Origin: Sphingopyxis sp.
Lineage (GTDB): Bacteria > Pseudomonadota > Alphaproteobacteria > Sphingomonadales > Sphingomonadaceae
Assembly (NCBI GenBank): GCA_015657575.1
Contig: JACDQN010000257.1
Coordinates: forward strand, 1-35,099
Reading direction: 5' to 3'
Length of the DNA stretch: 35,099 bases
Under the pieces are notes generated by a model. That model worked only from the letters and a program-made list of their open reading frames with translations, was not told the DNA's origin and did no database searches. Below, in pieces: positions 16,755-25,751 of this stretch. The position numbers and the translations under genes are program-made. The first letter of the stretch is position 1, and each line of letters starts with the position of its first letter.

Positions 16755-19225
16755 ATGAGGACATTGCTCCGCACAAGCGGCTCGATCATCGCGTTACTGG
16801 TTATGACTTCATCAGCTGCGGTCTTCGCGCAGGAAAGCGCCGCCTCGGAACCGGTACAGGGGGCGGCGCAAAGCGATATCGTGGTGACGGGCACGCGGCG
16901 GAACGATCTCAAGGCGGCCGATTCCGCTCAGCCGATCGACATCATCACCGGTGCCGAACTGCTCGAAAGGGCACGGCCGACATGAATGATCTCCTGCGCA
17001 CCGAGGTCCCGTCGCTCAACGTCCAGCGCCTCGTAAGCAACGACGGCGCCGTTTTTACCCGGCCCTTCTCGCTCCGCGGCCTGCCGCCGGACCAGACGCT
17101 GGTGCTCGTGAACGGCAAGCGGCGCCATCGCGGCGCGACGGTCCAGTTCACCAATGTTCCCTATATCCGGGGATCGCAGGGACCCGATCTTTCGGCGATC
17201 CCGTCGATCGCGATCGGCCAGCTCGAGGTTCTGCGTGACGGCGCGTCGGCGCTCTATGGATCGGATGCGATCGCCGGCGTTCTCAATTTCGGTCTGCGCC
17301 GCGACCGAGAGGGCGGATTGCTGATCGCCCGCTATGGCCAATTCTACAAGGGCGATGGCGAGGATTTCCTCGTCCAGGGCAATGTCGGGCTTCCCTTCAC
17401 CGACGCTGGTTTCGTCAACATCAGCGGCGAATATGTGAACGCCAGCACGACCTCGCGCGGCATCCAGCGTCCCGACGCGCAGGCGCTCATCGATGCCGGC
17501 GTTCAGGATGTCCCGGTCCCGGCGCAGCGCTGGGGAAATCCCGAATCCGAGGCGGCGCGCATCTTCGTCAATGCCGGCATCGAACTGTCGGACGAGATGG
17601 AATTCTACACCTTCGGCAACTATAGCTGGAGCCGCGGCACGACGGCCTTCTTCTACCGCAACCCCAATGCCAGCTTCATTTCCACCTCGATTCCGCTCAC
17701 CAATACGCCCGGAGGACAGCGCTTCAGCTTCCGCCAGCTCTTTCCCGGCGGCTTTACCCCGGATTTCGGCGCCACGGTGACCGACGCGGCGCTTGCGGCC
17801 GGCCTCAAGGGCGAATTCTCCTCGGGCCTGACCTATGATCTCAGCGCTTCCTATGGTCAGAACCATGCTTCCTACCGGATCGAAAATACGGTCAATCCGT
17901 CGCTTGGCCTCGCGTCGCCGACATCCTTCAAGCCGGGGCAGCTCGAGCAGCGCGAACTCGCTTTCAATCTCGATCTCACCTACCCCATCGCGATCGGCAC
18001 CTCCGATCCGCTGACGCTTGCCGGCGGTCTCGAATATCGGCGCGAGACATATGAGATCACGGCCGGCGACATCGCATCATGGCAGGTTGGGCCTTTCGCG
18101 TCGGTTATCGATCCCGATACCGGGAACCGCGTCGGACTGCCGGTCGGCTCGAACGGCTTCCCGGGCTTCAGTCCCATTCAGGCCGGTGAGTTCGCGCGCA
18201 GCAACTGGGCCGCCTATACGTCGCTCGAAGGCAATCTCACCGACGCGCTCCAGTTCGGCCTTGCCGGCCGCTACGAGAATTATTCGGACTTCGGCTCGAA
18301 ATTCACCTGGAAGGTCAACGGCCGATATGATTTCTCGGACGCCTTCGCGGTGCGCGGATCGGTCAACACTGGCTTTCGTGCGCCGACGCCGGGCCAGTCG
18401 AACGCGTCACAGGTCCAGACCAACATCGACTCGATAACCGGGGCGCCGCTGACCGCAGGCATTATCGCGCCCAACAATCCGGTCGCGCAATTCTTCGGCG
18501 CAACGCCGCTTCGGCCCGAGAATTCGTTCAACGTCGCCGGCGGCATCGTCGTGAAGCCCTCCAATCGCATCACCTTCACGCTCGACTATTTCAACATCAA
18601 GGTCGAAGACCGGATCGCCGTATCGGGCAATTTCAATCTGACCCCGGCGCAGCGCGCGCAGCTCGCGGCGCTTGGCATTCCCGGTGGGGATTCCTTCCAG
18701 CAGGTGAGCTTCTTCACCAATTCCTTCGACAGCCGCACCCAGGGCGTCGATGCGGTGCTCACCGTGGGCTTCGACCTCGGCGGCGGCAAGGCCACGCTCG
18801 GTCTCAACGGCAACTATACCAAAACCGATGTCATCAAGGCCTCGCCGGTGATCACTGCGGATCGCGAGCGGCTGCTCGAACTCGAGGGCTTCGTTCCGAA
18901 GTGGAAGGGCAATGCGTCCTTCACTTATGCGGGCGAGCGCTTCGGCTTCGTCGCGCGCGCGAACTATTATGGCAAATGGACTGACTATGGCGCCGCACCG
19001 GCTGCCGACCAGACGGGCGGCGCCGAACTGCTGGTCGATCTCGAGCTGTCCTACAAGGTCAGCGACATGCTCAAGCTTGCGGTCGGCGGCGAGAATATCT
19101 TCGACAATTACCCCGACGTCGAGGCGCGGCAATCCCAGATCAACAACGGGATCCGATATCTCCGCTTCGCGCCGACGGGGTTCAACGGGGGCTTCTGGTA
19201 CGTCCGCGCGACCGCCTCCTTCTGA
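16755..19225 (+). CDS. TonB-dependent receptor 1, frameshift in N-terminal region
   Basis: About 823 aa after restoring one base near 16971-16976. ATG 16755 follows GGGAGGG; the signal peptide ends near VFAQES. The plug begins with QSDIVVTGTRRND and, after the frameshift, continues DMNDLLRTEVPSLNVQRL, SLRGLPPDQTLVLVNGKRR and GASALYGSDAIAGVLNF. The barrel ends in GGFWYVRATASF. It should import an unknown substrate with TonB energy. It lies convergent to the lysR gene, next to the aap operon, and shares a putative operator with it, so an amino-acid- or peptide-related ligand is inferred. The shift may be a sequencing error. Confidence 0.88.
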
Positions 19226-19261
19226 TCGGTGGCCGTGAGGGCCGTGCGGCGTCTTGTGTCT

Positions 19262-20167
19262 TCAGCTGCCGTCGGAGCCGAACATCGCGTCGCGGTGGGA
19301 TTCGAGCACCGCGATAAAGGCCGCAGCGACTTGGGACATCGGCCTCAACTTCGGCGTGAAGAGCATATATTCAAAATGGACCTCCGGCGCGAAATCACGG
19401 ACCGTAAGGCCCCGCTCGGCATAATCCGCTGCGGTCACGGGGTTGAGGATCGAACATCCGACCCCCTGCATGACAAGCGCGCAGATGGTCATCGCATATT
19501 GGGTTTCGATGACCATCTCGCGGTGGACGCCCGCGTCCTCGAAAATGCGATCGATGCGGTGACGCACCCCGTCCTCGAGCGCGAGCGAAATGAAGGGCTC
19601 GCCCTCGAGATCGGTCGGCCGAATGACGTCCTTGACGGCCAGCCGGTGACCGGCAGGGAGAACGCAGGCGCCGGGGCAGCGCAGGAAGCGCTCCATCCTT
19701 ATGCCGGGCAATTCGCGCGCCGGCGTCGCGAGCCCGATGTCGAACTGCTGGTTCGCCATCCATTGCCGCACCGTCGAGGAACTGCGGGTCTGGAGCTGAA
19801 CGGTGACGCCGGGATGCGTCTCGCGAAAGGCCGCGATCACGCGCGGCAGGAAACTGACCGCGAGCGCCGGGAGGGCGGCGATCCGGAGCGTTCCGGTCGC
19901 CATGTTGCGGATGTCTTCCGCTACCCGCTTCAGGGCAGCAATACCCGAGAAGCTCCGCTCGACTTCGTAGAAAAAGGCGTCGGCTTCGGGCGTCACGGTG
20001 AGCGCGCTGCCGCGCGAGCGCAGGAAGAGCTGAAAACCCAGCTGATGCTCGAGCTCGGCAAGCATCTTGCTCACCGCGGGTTGCGACAGGTTGAGCGACT
20101 GCGCGGCCTGGGTGACCGATCCCGAGAGCATCACGGCCCTGAAGGCTTCAAGGTGACGCAGGTTCAT
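19262..20167 (-). CDS. LysR-family transcriptional regulator
   Basis: The product is 301 aa from ATG 20167 (MNLRHLEAFRAVM); a longer open frame exists but would run into the promoter of aapJ. The winged helix-turn-helix is at the N-terminus (GSVTQAAQSLNLSQPAVSKM), followed by a periplasmic-binding-protein-like effector domain (about 90-290; TLRIAALPALAVSFLP). It is divergent from aapJ with a 55-base gap, so it most likely controls aapJ and itself; a matching motif before TonB receptor 1 suggests a wider regulon. The effector could be an amino acid. Confidence 0.92.
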   Translation of the reverse strand: MNLRHLEAFRAVMLSGSVTQAAQSLNLSQPAVSKMLAELEHQLGFQLFLRSRGSALTVTPEADAFFYEVERSFSGIAALKRVAEDIRNMATGTLRIAALPALAVSFLPRVIAAFRETHPGVTVQLQTRSSSTVRQWMANQQFDIGLATPARELPGIRMERFLRCPGACVLPAGHRLAVKDVIRPTDLEGEPFISLALEDGVRHRIDRIFEDAGVHREMVIETQYAMTICALVMQGVGCSILNPVTAADYAERGLTVRDFAPEVHFEYMLFTPKLRPMSQVAAAFIAVLESHRDAMFGSDGS

Positions 20168-20182
20168 CGGACATCGCTCCCT

Positions 20183-20203
20183 ATAGCTATTTCTTATGGC
20201 GCT
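20183..20203. promoter_or_regulatory. Putative LysR-type operator between lysR and aapJ
   Basis: ATAGCTATTT followed by CTTATGGCGCT lies in the divergent intergenic region. It shares most positions with 16636-16656 and, less well, with 25657-25677. Confidence 0.5.
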
Positions 20204-20222
20204 AGCATTGAAAGCCTCGTTT

Positions 20223-21293
20223 ATGAATAGGTCGCACGCATCGCGCCGCTGGTTACCGGCGCTGCTCGCCGCAGGCGCCCTGTTACTCGGCGGCTGCGGC
20301 CGCGAGCCCGCCGGCACCGGTGGGCATGAAATCGCCGCGGCGAAGGGATCGACGCTTGCGCGGATTCGCGCGCGCGGAACGCTTAATTGCGCAATTCATA
20401 CGGGGCAGCTCGGCATGTCCTATCTCGACAAGCGCGGACGCTGGCAGGGCTTCTTCGTCGATTACTGCCGGGCGCTCGCCGCTGCCGTCCTCGGCGATGC
20501 CCGCAAGGTCCGGTTCATGCCGGTCGCCTCGAACAAGCGCTTCACGATCGTGCAGACAGGCGAGGCCGATGTCCTGTCGCGGACGACCACATGGACGCTG
20601 ACGCGCGACACCGACCTCGGGGTGAATTTCGTCGGCACCATGTATTATGACGGGCAGAGCTTCCTGGTGCCCCGGCGATCGGGCGTGCGGCTTCCGGCGG
20701 ATCTCGATGGCGCGTCGATCTGCATCACCAAGGGGACGACCTCCGAACTCAACACCGCCGAATATTTCGAGCGCAAGGGGCTGCGTTTCCAGTCGGTCGT
20801 GTTCGAGAATCCCGAGGAAGCCAAGCTCGCCTTCTTTGCCGGGCGGTGCGACGCAATGACCACCGATGCCTTCACGCTGACGGTGATCCGCCTGGCCGAC
20901 ACCGCGCATCCCGACGATTATGTGGTGCTGCCCGAGCGGCTCACCAAAGAACCGGTCGGCCCAGTCGTGCGCAGCGACGACGAGCAATGGTACGAGATCA
21001 ACAAATGGGTGCTGAACGCGCTCTTCGCTGCCGAGGAAATGGGGGTCACCCGCGCGAATGCCGCGCGCATGCGTATGACCTCGCGCGACCCTGAAGTGCG
21101 CAAGATGCTCGGCGGCTTGCCCGGATTCGGCAAGTCGCTCGGCCTCGACGATGACTGGGCGTACCGGGCAATCGAGGCGACTGGCAATTATGGCGAAATC
21201 TTCGACCGGCACATTACGCCGCTCGGCGTCGAACGCGGACAGAATAAGCTCTATCGGGACGGCGGGCTGATCTACCCGTTGCCGATGCGATGA
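20223..21293 (+). CDS. aapJ: General L-amino-acid ABC transporter, substrate-binding lipoprotein AapJ
   Basis: The product is 356 aa from ATG 20223, chosen over ATG 20196, which lies inside the operator. The signal ends in a lipobox (LLLGGC), so the protein is membrane-tethered rather than free like classical AapJ. Family landmarks: RARGTLNCAIHTGQLG, GRWQGFFVDYCRALAAAV, DVLSRTTTWTLTRDTDLGVNF, ICITKGTTSELNTAEYF and RCDAMTTDAFTL. It binds polar amino acids and delivers them to the AapQM permease, whose start overlaps its stop (ATGA). Confidence 0.88.
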   Translation: MNRSHASRRWLPALLAAGALLLGGCGREPAGTGGHEIAAAKGSTLARIRARGTLNCAIHTGQLGMSYLDKRGRWQGFFVDYCRALAAAVLGDARKVRFMPVASNKRFTIVQTGEADVLSRTTTWTLTRDTDLGVNFVGTMYYDGQSFLVPRRSGVRLPADLDGASICITKGTTSELNTAEYFERKGLRFQSVVFENPEEAKLAFFAGRCDAMTTDAFTLTVIRLADTAHPDDYVVLPERLTKEPVGPVVRSDDEQWYEINKWVLNALFAAEEMGVTRANAARMRMTSRDPEVRKMLGGLPGFGKSLGLDDDWAYRAIEATGNYGEIFDRHITPLGVERGQNKLYRDGGLIYPLPMR

Positions 21294-23481
21294 ACCATAA
21301 ACACAGGCGGCTTGCCATCGCTGCGTTGCCCTGGCTGCTGATCGCGGGCGGGCTTGTGGTCGCCTACGGCCTGTTTGCGACATTGGCGGACAATCTCGCG
21401 GACCGAAACATCCGGACGGGGTTCGGTTTCCTGTTCGACCGGGCGGGCTTCGCGATTGGCGAAACGCTGATTGCTTACGCGCCGGGCGATTCCTATGCTG
21501 CGGCGCTGGCGGTGGGTCTTCTCAACACGCTCCTGATATCGGCGCTCGGCATCATCTTCTCGACCTTGCTCGGCCTCGCGGTCTGCATGGCGCGCCTGTC
21601 GTCCAACTGGCTGCTTGCGAGGCTCTCCGGCCTTTATATCGAGCTGGTTCGCAATATTCCGCTGCTGCTCCAGATGTTCGTCTGGTACGCCGCGCTGCTG
21701 TTCGGTCTGCCTGGACCCGGCCCGGGCGCCGTCGGACCGTTCGACCTCGATAATCGGGGATTGCACCTCCCCGCGCTCTCCTTGGCCGATCCGGGACGGC
21801 CGGTCTTGCTCATCGCGATCGTCGCCTGTGCGATCCTGCTGGGTGCCGTGCGGCGAGGAGCCGTTCGCACGCGCACTGCGCTGGCCTTCACCGGTATCTC
21901 GCTGGTGCCGCTCTTGCTGTGGGGCGGGATCGATCTGCCGCGGGCGGGGCGCTTCGGAACCGTCGGCGGACTGTCGCTCTCCACGGAGTTTCTGACGCTG
22001 GTCGCCAGCCTTTCGGTCTATGCCTCGGCCTATCTGGCCGAGATATTCCGCGGCGCGATCCTCGCCGTTCCCGCAGGGCAGAGCGAGGCCGCCAAAGCGC
22101 TCGGCCTGTCGCCCGCGCAAACAATGGGACGGATCGTGATGCCGCAAGCGCTGCGCATCGCCATACCGCCGATGACGAGCTGGCATCTCAACACGATCAA
22201 GAACAGCTCCCTGGGGGTCGCGATCGGATATCCCGAATTTGTCTCGGTGGTCGATACCGTCATCAGCCAGACAGGCCAGGCGATCGAAGGCGTCGGTCTG
22301 ATCGTCGCGACGTTTCTTCTGCTCTCGCTGTCCTTGGCGTTCGTCACCGGCCGCTATGCCCGCCGGTTGGGCTGGAGCGTCGCCGGGCAGCCCGGCCGGA
22401 GCATCCAGTCGGCGCCCCTCGAACCCTTTCCGCTGCGCTCGGCGGCCGTCTGGCCGTCGTGGATACGGCGCAATCTGTTCAGAGGAGGACGCCAGTCGAT
22501 ACTGACCATCGCGATCCTCGCCATGACCGCGGCTTTCGCCGGCAAGGGACTCTCGTGGCTGCTGTTCGACGCGACCTTCGCCGGGGGCGCGGCCGATTGC
22601 CGTTTGGCCAGCGGTGCCTGCTGGCCATTCCTCCGCGAAAATGCGCGGCTGATATTGTTCGGAACCTATCCTGAAGCCGAGCAGTGGCGGTCCGCCGCAG
22701 CGGCGGCCGCGCTGCTTTCATGCCTTGCCTTCTCCTTCGTGCCGCGATTCTGGCGCAGCCGCCTCGGGCTTGTCTGGCTCGGCGCAATCGCCGTGGCGGT
22801 ACTTCTACTACGAGGAGGATTCGCGGGCCTTTCCTATGTCCCGATGGAGAAGTGGAGCGGCCTCCCGGTCACATTGCTGCTCGCGAGCCTTGCGGTGGTC
22901 GGCGCTTTTCCACTGGCCATACTCCTCGCGTTCGGCCGCAGGTCGGCGCGGCGCGGCATTCGCTGGCCGAGCGTCGCCTTCATCGAGCTGGTTCGCGGAA
23001 CGCCACTGATCGGGGTACTGTTTCTCGCTGCGGTCCTGTTCCCGCTGTTCGTGCCCTCCTATCTCTCGATCGACAGCCTGCCGCGCGTCCAGCTCGCGCT
23101 CATATTCTTCACCGCCGCCTATATGGCCGAGGTCATCCGGGGCGGCCTGCTGGCGGTTCCCGTCGGGCAGGCAGAGGCCGCGCATGCTCTTGGCCTCACC
23201 AAATGGCAGGCGCGGCGCCACATCCTGTTGCCGCAGGCCCTGAAAGTCAGCGTACCCGGGCTGGTCAACACTTCGATCAGCGAGGTGAAGAACACGACGC
23301 TCGTCCTCATCGTCGGCGTCTTCGACTTGCTGCAGACGACCCGCCTCTCCTACGTCGAGGCGCAATGGCGACCCTATTTCGCCGAAGCCTATCTTTTACC
23401 GGGACAATCTTTTTCCTCCTCTGTTTCTCCCTGTCCCGGCTCAGCATGAAGATCGAACGGAAACTAAACTATGCAGGATAA
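21290..23481 (+). CDS. Fused AapQ-AapM amino-acid ABC permease, frameshift near C-terminus
   Basis: About 730 aa after restoring one base. Residues 1-360 match AapQ (DNLADRNIRTGFGFLFDRAG, EIFRGAILAVPAGQSEAAKALGL); residues about 380-730 match AapM (ADCRLASGACWPFLRENARL, EVIRGGLLAVPVGQAEAAHALGL). Both EAA-type loops are kept. In rhizobia these are separate genes; here a linker (SVAGQPGRSIQSAPLEPF) joins them in one frame. Near 23393-23398, CTTTTACC probably lacks one T; the restored frame gives TGTIFFLLCFSLSRLS, a normal end, and stops at 23481, overlapping metC by 11 bases. It forms the inner-membrane channel with AapJ and AapP. Confidence 0.88.
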
Positions 23482-24718
23482 TCACGACAGAAAATGGCCC
23501 GGGGAGCCGGCAAGCCCGAAAGGGCGCGCCTGGCAGGATCCGACGCGTGCCGTTCACGGCGGTCCCCGCCCGTGCGATCAGCGGGGCCTCATCAATCCGC
23601 CCGTCGATCGAGCCTCCACCATTATCTACGACAGCGTCGAGGCCTATATGGACCGGCACCAGGGTCTCTACGATGAGGTCATCTATGGCCTGTACGGAAC
23701 GCGAACGACCTTTGCGCTCGCCGAGGCTGTCAGCGAACTTGAAGGCGGCTGCAACACCGTCATCACCTCGTCCGGAACCAGCGCAATCGCGCTAGCCCTC
23801 ACGGCTTTCGTAGCCGCGGGCGACCATCTGCTCGTCGCGGACTGCGTCTATGGGCCGACCCGCAAGTTTCTGACCGACGTTCTCGCGCGTTTCGGGGTCG
23901 AGGTGGAATATTTCCAGCCCGATATCGGAGCCGAGATTGCCGGGCTGTGCCGCAGCAACACCCGGCTCATCTATATGGAGACCCCGGGCTCGCAGACATT
24001 CGATATGATCGACGTCCCCGCGATCACGGCGGTTGCACGCAGCCGGGGCATATTGACCGCTCTCGACAACACCTGGGCCACTCCGCTCTTCTTCAAGCCC
24101 TTGGCCTATGGGGTCGACATCTCGCTTGCTTCGGCAACCAAATATCTCTCGGGGCACTCCGACTGTCTGCTCGGCACGATGACGGCGGCCAGCGATGCCG
24201 TCTACCGCCAGCTCAAGGACGCGGCGGCGCGCTGGGGCAACTGCGCGAGTCCCGACAATTGCTATCTCGTCCACCGGGGCATCAGGACGCTCGATGCGCG
24301 CCTTGAACGCCACCAGCGCACCGCAGCGACGCTGATCGAATGGTTCGCCCAGCAACCCGAAGTGGTTGCGGTCCGCTATCCGGCTCATCCCGCCGACCCC
24401 GGCCATGCGATCTGGAAGCGGGATTTCACCGGTGCGTCCGGATTGTTCGGTGTTCAGCTCGACGGTCTTACCCCGCCCGAAACTAGCGCCTTTTTCAACG
24501 AATTCTCGCTATTCCAGCTCGGTTCGAGCTGGGGCGGCTTCGAAAGTCTCGCGGTTCCGGCGTGGCCCGCTCCGATCCGCGATTTTCCCAATGGCGAGGC
24601 AGATGGGGCGCTGATCCGCATTCACGCCGGCCTCGAAGCGCCGCAGGATCTGATCGCCGACCTCGCCGCAGCCTTCGCGCGGGTACGAGCGCTACGCGGC
24701 CGGGGGCAGGCGTCATGA
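23471..24718 (+). CDS. metC: Cystathionine beta-lyase-type PLP enzyme
   Basis: The product is 415 aa. It is a Cys/Met-metabolism PLP enzyme: active-site lysine in [14 protein letters not shown]-phosphate contacts in [25 protein letters not shown] near the N-terminus, [10 protein letters not shown], and [13 protein letters not shown] upstream of the lysine. Such enzymes cleave cystathionine or cystine to pyruvate, ammonia and a thiol. Its place between permease and ATPase (overlapping both, ATGA at 24715) suggests that the transporter feeds it a sulfur amino acid. Specificity cannot be fixed from sequence alone. Confidence 0.85.
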   Translation: MQDNHDRKWPGEPASPKGRAWQDPTRAVHGGPRPCDQRGLINPPVDRASTIIYDSVEAYMDRHQGLYDEVIYGLYGTRTTFALAEAVSELEGGCNTVITSSGTSAIALALTAFVAAGDHLLVADCVYGPTRKFLTDVLARFGVEVEYFQPDIGAEIAGLCRSNTRLIYMETPGSQTFDMIDVPAITAVARSRGILTALDNTWATPLFFKPLAYGVDISLASATKYLSGHSDCLLGTMTAASDAVYRQLKDAAARWGNCASPDNCYLVHRGIRTLDARLERHQRTAATLIEWFAQQPEVVAVRYPAHPADPGHAIWKRDFTGASGLFGVQLDGLTPPETSAFFNEFSLFQLGSSWGGFESLAVPAWPAPIRDFPNGEADGALIRIHAGLEAPQDLIADLAAAFARVRALRGRGQAS

Positions 24719-25466
24719 CCGACGCCTCGGGCCACGCGGCCGTCAGCTTGCGGCAGGTCGACAAATATTATGGCGCCTATCATGCCCTCCGCTCGATCGA
24801 CCTCGAAATCGCCCCGCGCGAGCGGATCGTGATTTGCGGGCCTTCGGGCTCCGGCAAGTCGACGCTCATTCGCTGCATGAACAGGCTCGAGGTGCCCGAC
24901 TCCGGCGCCGTCCTGATCGAGGGGGCCAAGATTACCGACGCGTCGCGGGAGGCCGTTGCGGCGCTCCGCGCCGTCGGCATGGTCTTTCAACAGTTCAATC
25001 TGTTCCCGCACAAGACGGTGCTGGAGAATTGCACCCTCGCGCCCGTCCTCCTCGGCGGCTTGTCTCTTCCGGAGGCGGAGGCGCGCGCCATATCCTATTT
25101 GGACAAGGTGAGGATTGGCGACCAGGCGGGCAAATATCCGGGGCAGCTCTCGGGAGGGCAGCAACAGCGGGCCGCAATAGCCCGCGCTTTGGCGATGGAA
25201 CCCAGGATTCTTCTCTTCGACGAGCCGACATCGGCGCTCGACCCCGAGATGATCAAGGAGGTACTCGATGTGATGACGGCCCTTGCCGGCGAAGGACGGA
25301 CGATGGTGTGCGTGACGCACGAAATGGGATCGCGCGCGAGGTGGCCGATCGCATTCTTTTCATGGATCAGGGCCAGATCATCGAAGACGCAAGGCCGGCC
25401 GATTTTTTCGCCGCGCCGAAAAGCGAGCGCGCACGGACCTTTCTCGAACAGATACTTTCGCATTGA
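24715..25466 (+). CDS. aapP: Amino-acid ABC transporter ATPase AapP, frameshift near C-terminus
   Basis: About 250 aa after restoring one base. Walker A is GPSGSGKST, followed by the Q-loop [14 protein letters not shown], signature [15 protein letters not shown], Walker [15 protein letters not shown] and the switch His in VCVTHEMG. After this, near 25330, GGATCGCG seems to lack one T; restored, it continues [19 protein letters not shown], the normal family ending, to 25466. It powers the AapJ/AapQM importer. The start overlaps the metC stop by ATGA. Confidence 0.93.
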
Positions 25467-25597
25467 GCGGCTCAAGTCGGTCGCCCCCAAGCTGTGCCGA
25501 CCCACCTAATCATGTCATTTCATAAGCAAGCCGAGGGAGGGGCCAGCCGGCTCCTTGCGCGAAAAGGCTCAGGCCGGAAAAAAAATTTCAAAATCGA

Positions 25598-25624
25598 TGA
25601 GGGGTAGAGCTTTGGGGTGCGTAT
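25598..25624 (+). promoter_or_regulatory. Predicted ECF promoter upstream of TonB receptor 2
   Basis: TGAGGGG and GCGTAT at exactly the spacing of the sigma-operon and copA promoters. A match of 13 fixed bases at fixed spacing should be rare by chance in 35 kb. It lies about 130 bases before the receptor start. Confidence 0.65.
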
Positions 25625-25656
25625 CTAATAGGTATCGTGCGCCCGGAATTTGCTTC

Positions 25657-25677
25657 ATAACTAATTGATATGATTCA
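25657..25677 (+). promoter_or_regulatory. Weaker LysR-type motif before TonB receptor 2
   Basis: ATAACTAATTGATAT resembles the stronger LysR-type sites at 16636 and 20183 in its first half only. Listed as tentative. Confidence 0.3.
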
Positions 25678-25694
25678 ATAAAATCCTATTGACC

Positions 25695-25704
25695 TGTATA
25701 TACA
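25695..25704. promoter_or_regulatory. HutC-like palindromic operator before TonB receptor 2
   Basis: TGTATATACA is a perfect palindrome, like HutC-type GntR operators. It lies between the ECF promoter and the receptor start, where a repressor could block transcription. The HutC-type gene at 29906-30675 is the likely binder. Confidence 0.45.
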
Positions 25705-25751
25705 TTTGATGCTCTCTGCGGCTGATCAGCCAACCATCAGGGGGTTTCGCT

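Noticed and set aside
16928-17866. Leftward 312-codon frame inside TonB receptor 1
   Set aside because: It is antisense to clear plug and barrel motifs and has low-complexity Arg/Glu/Ala composition.
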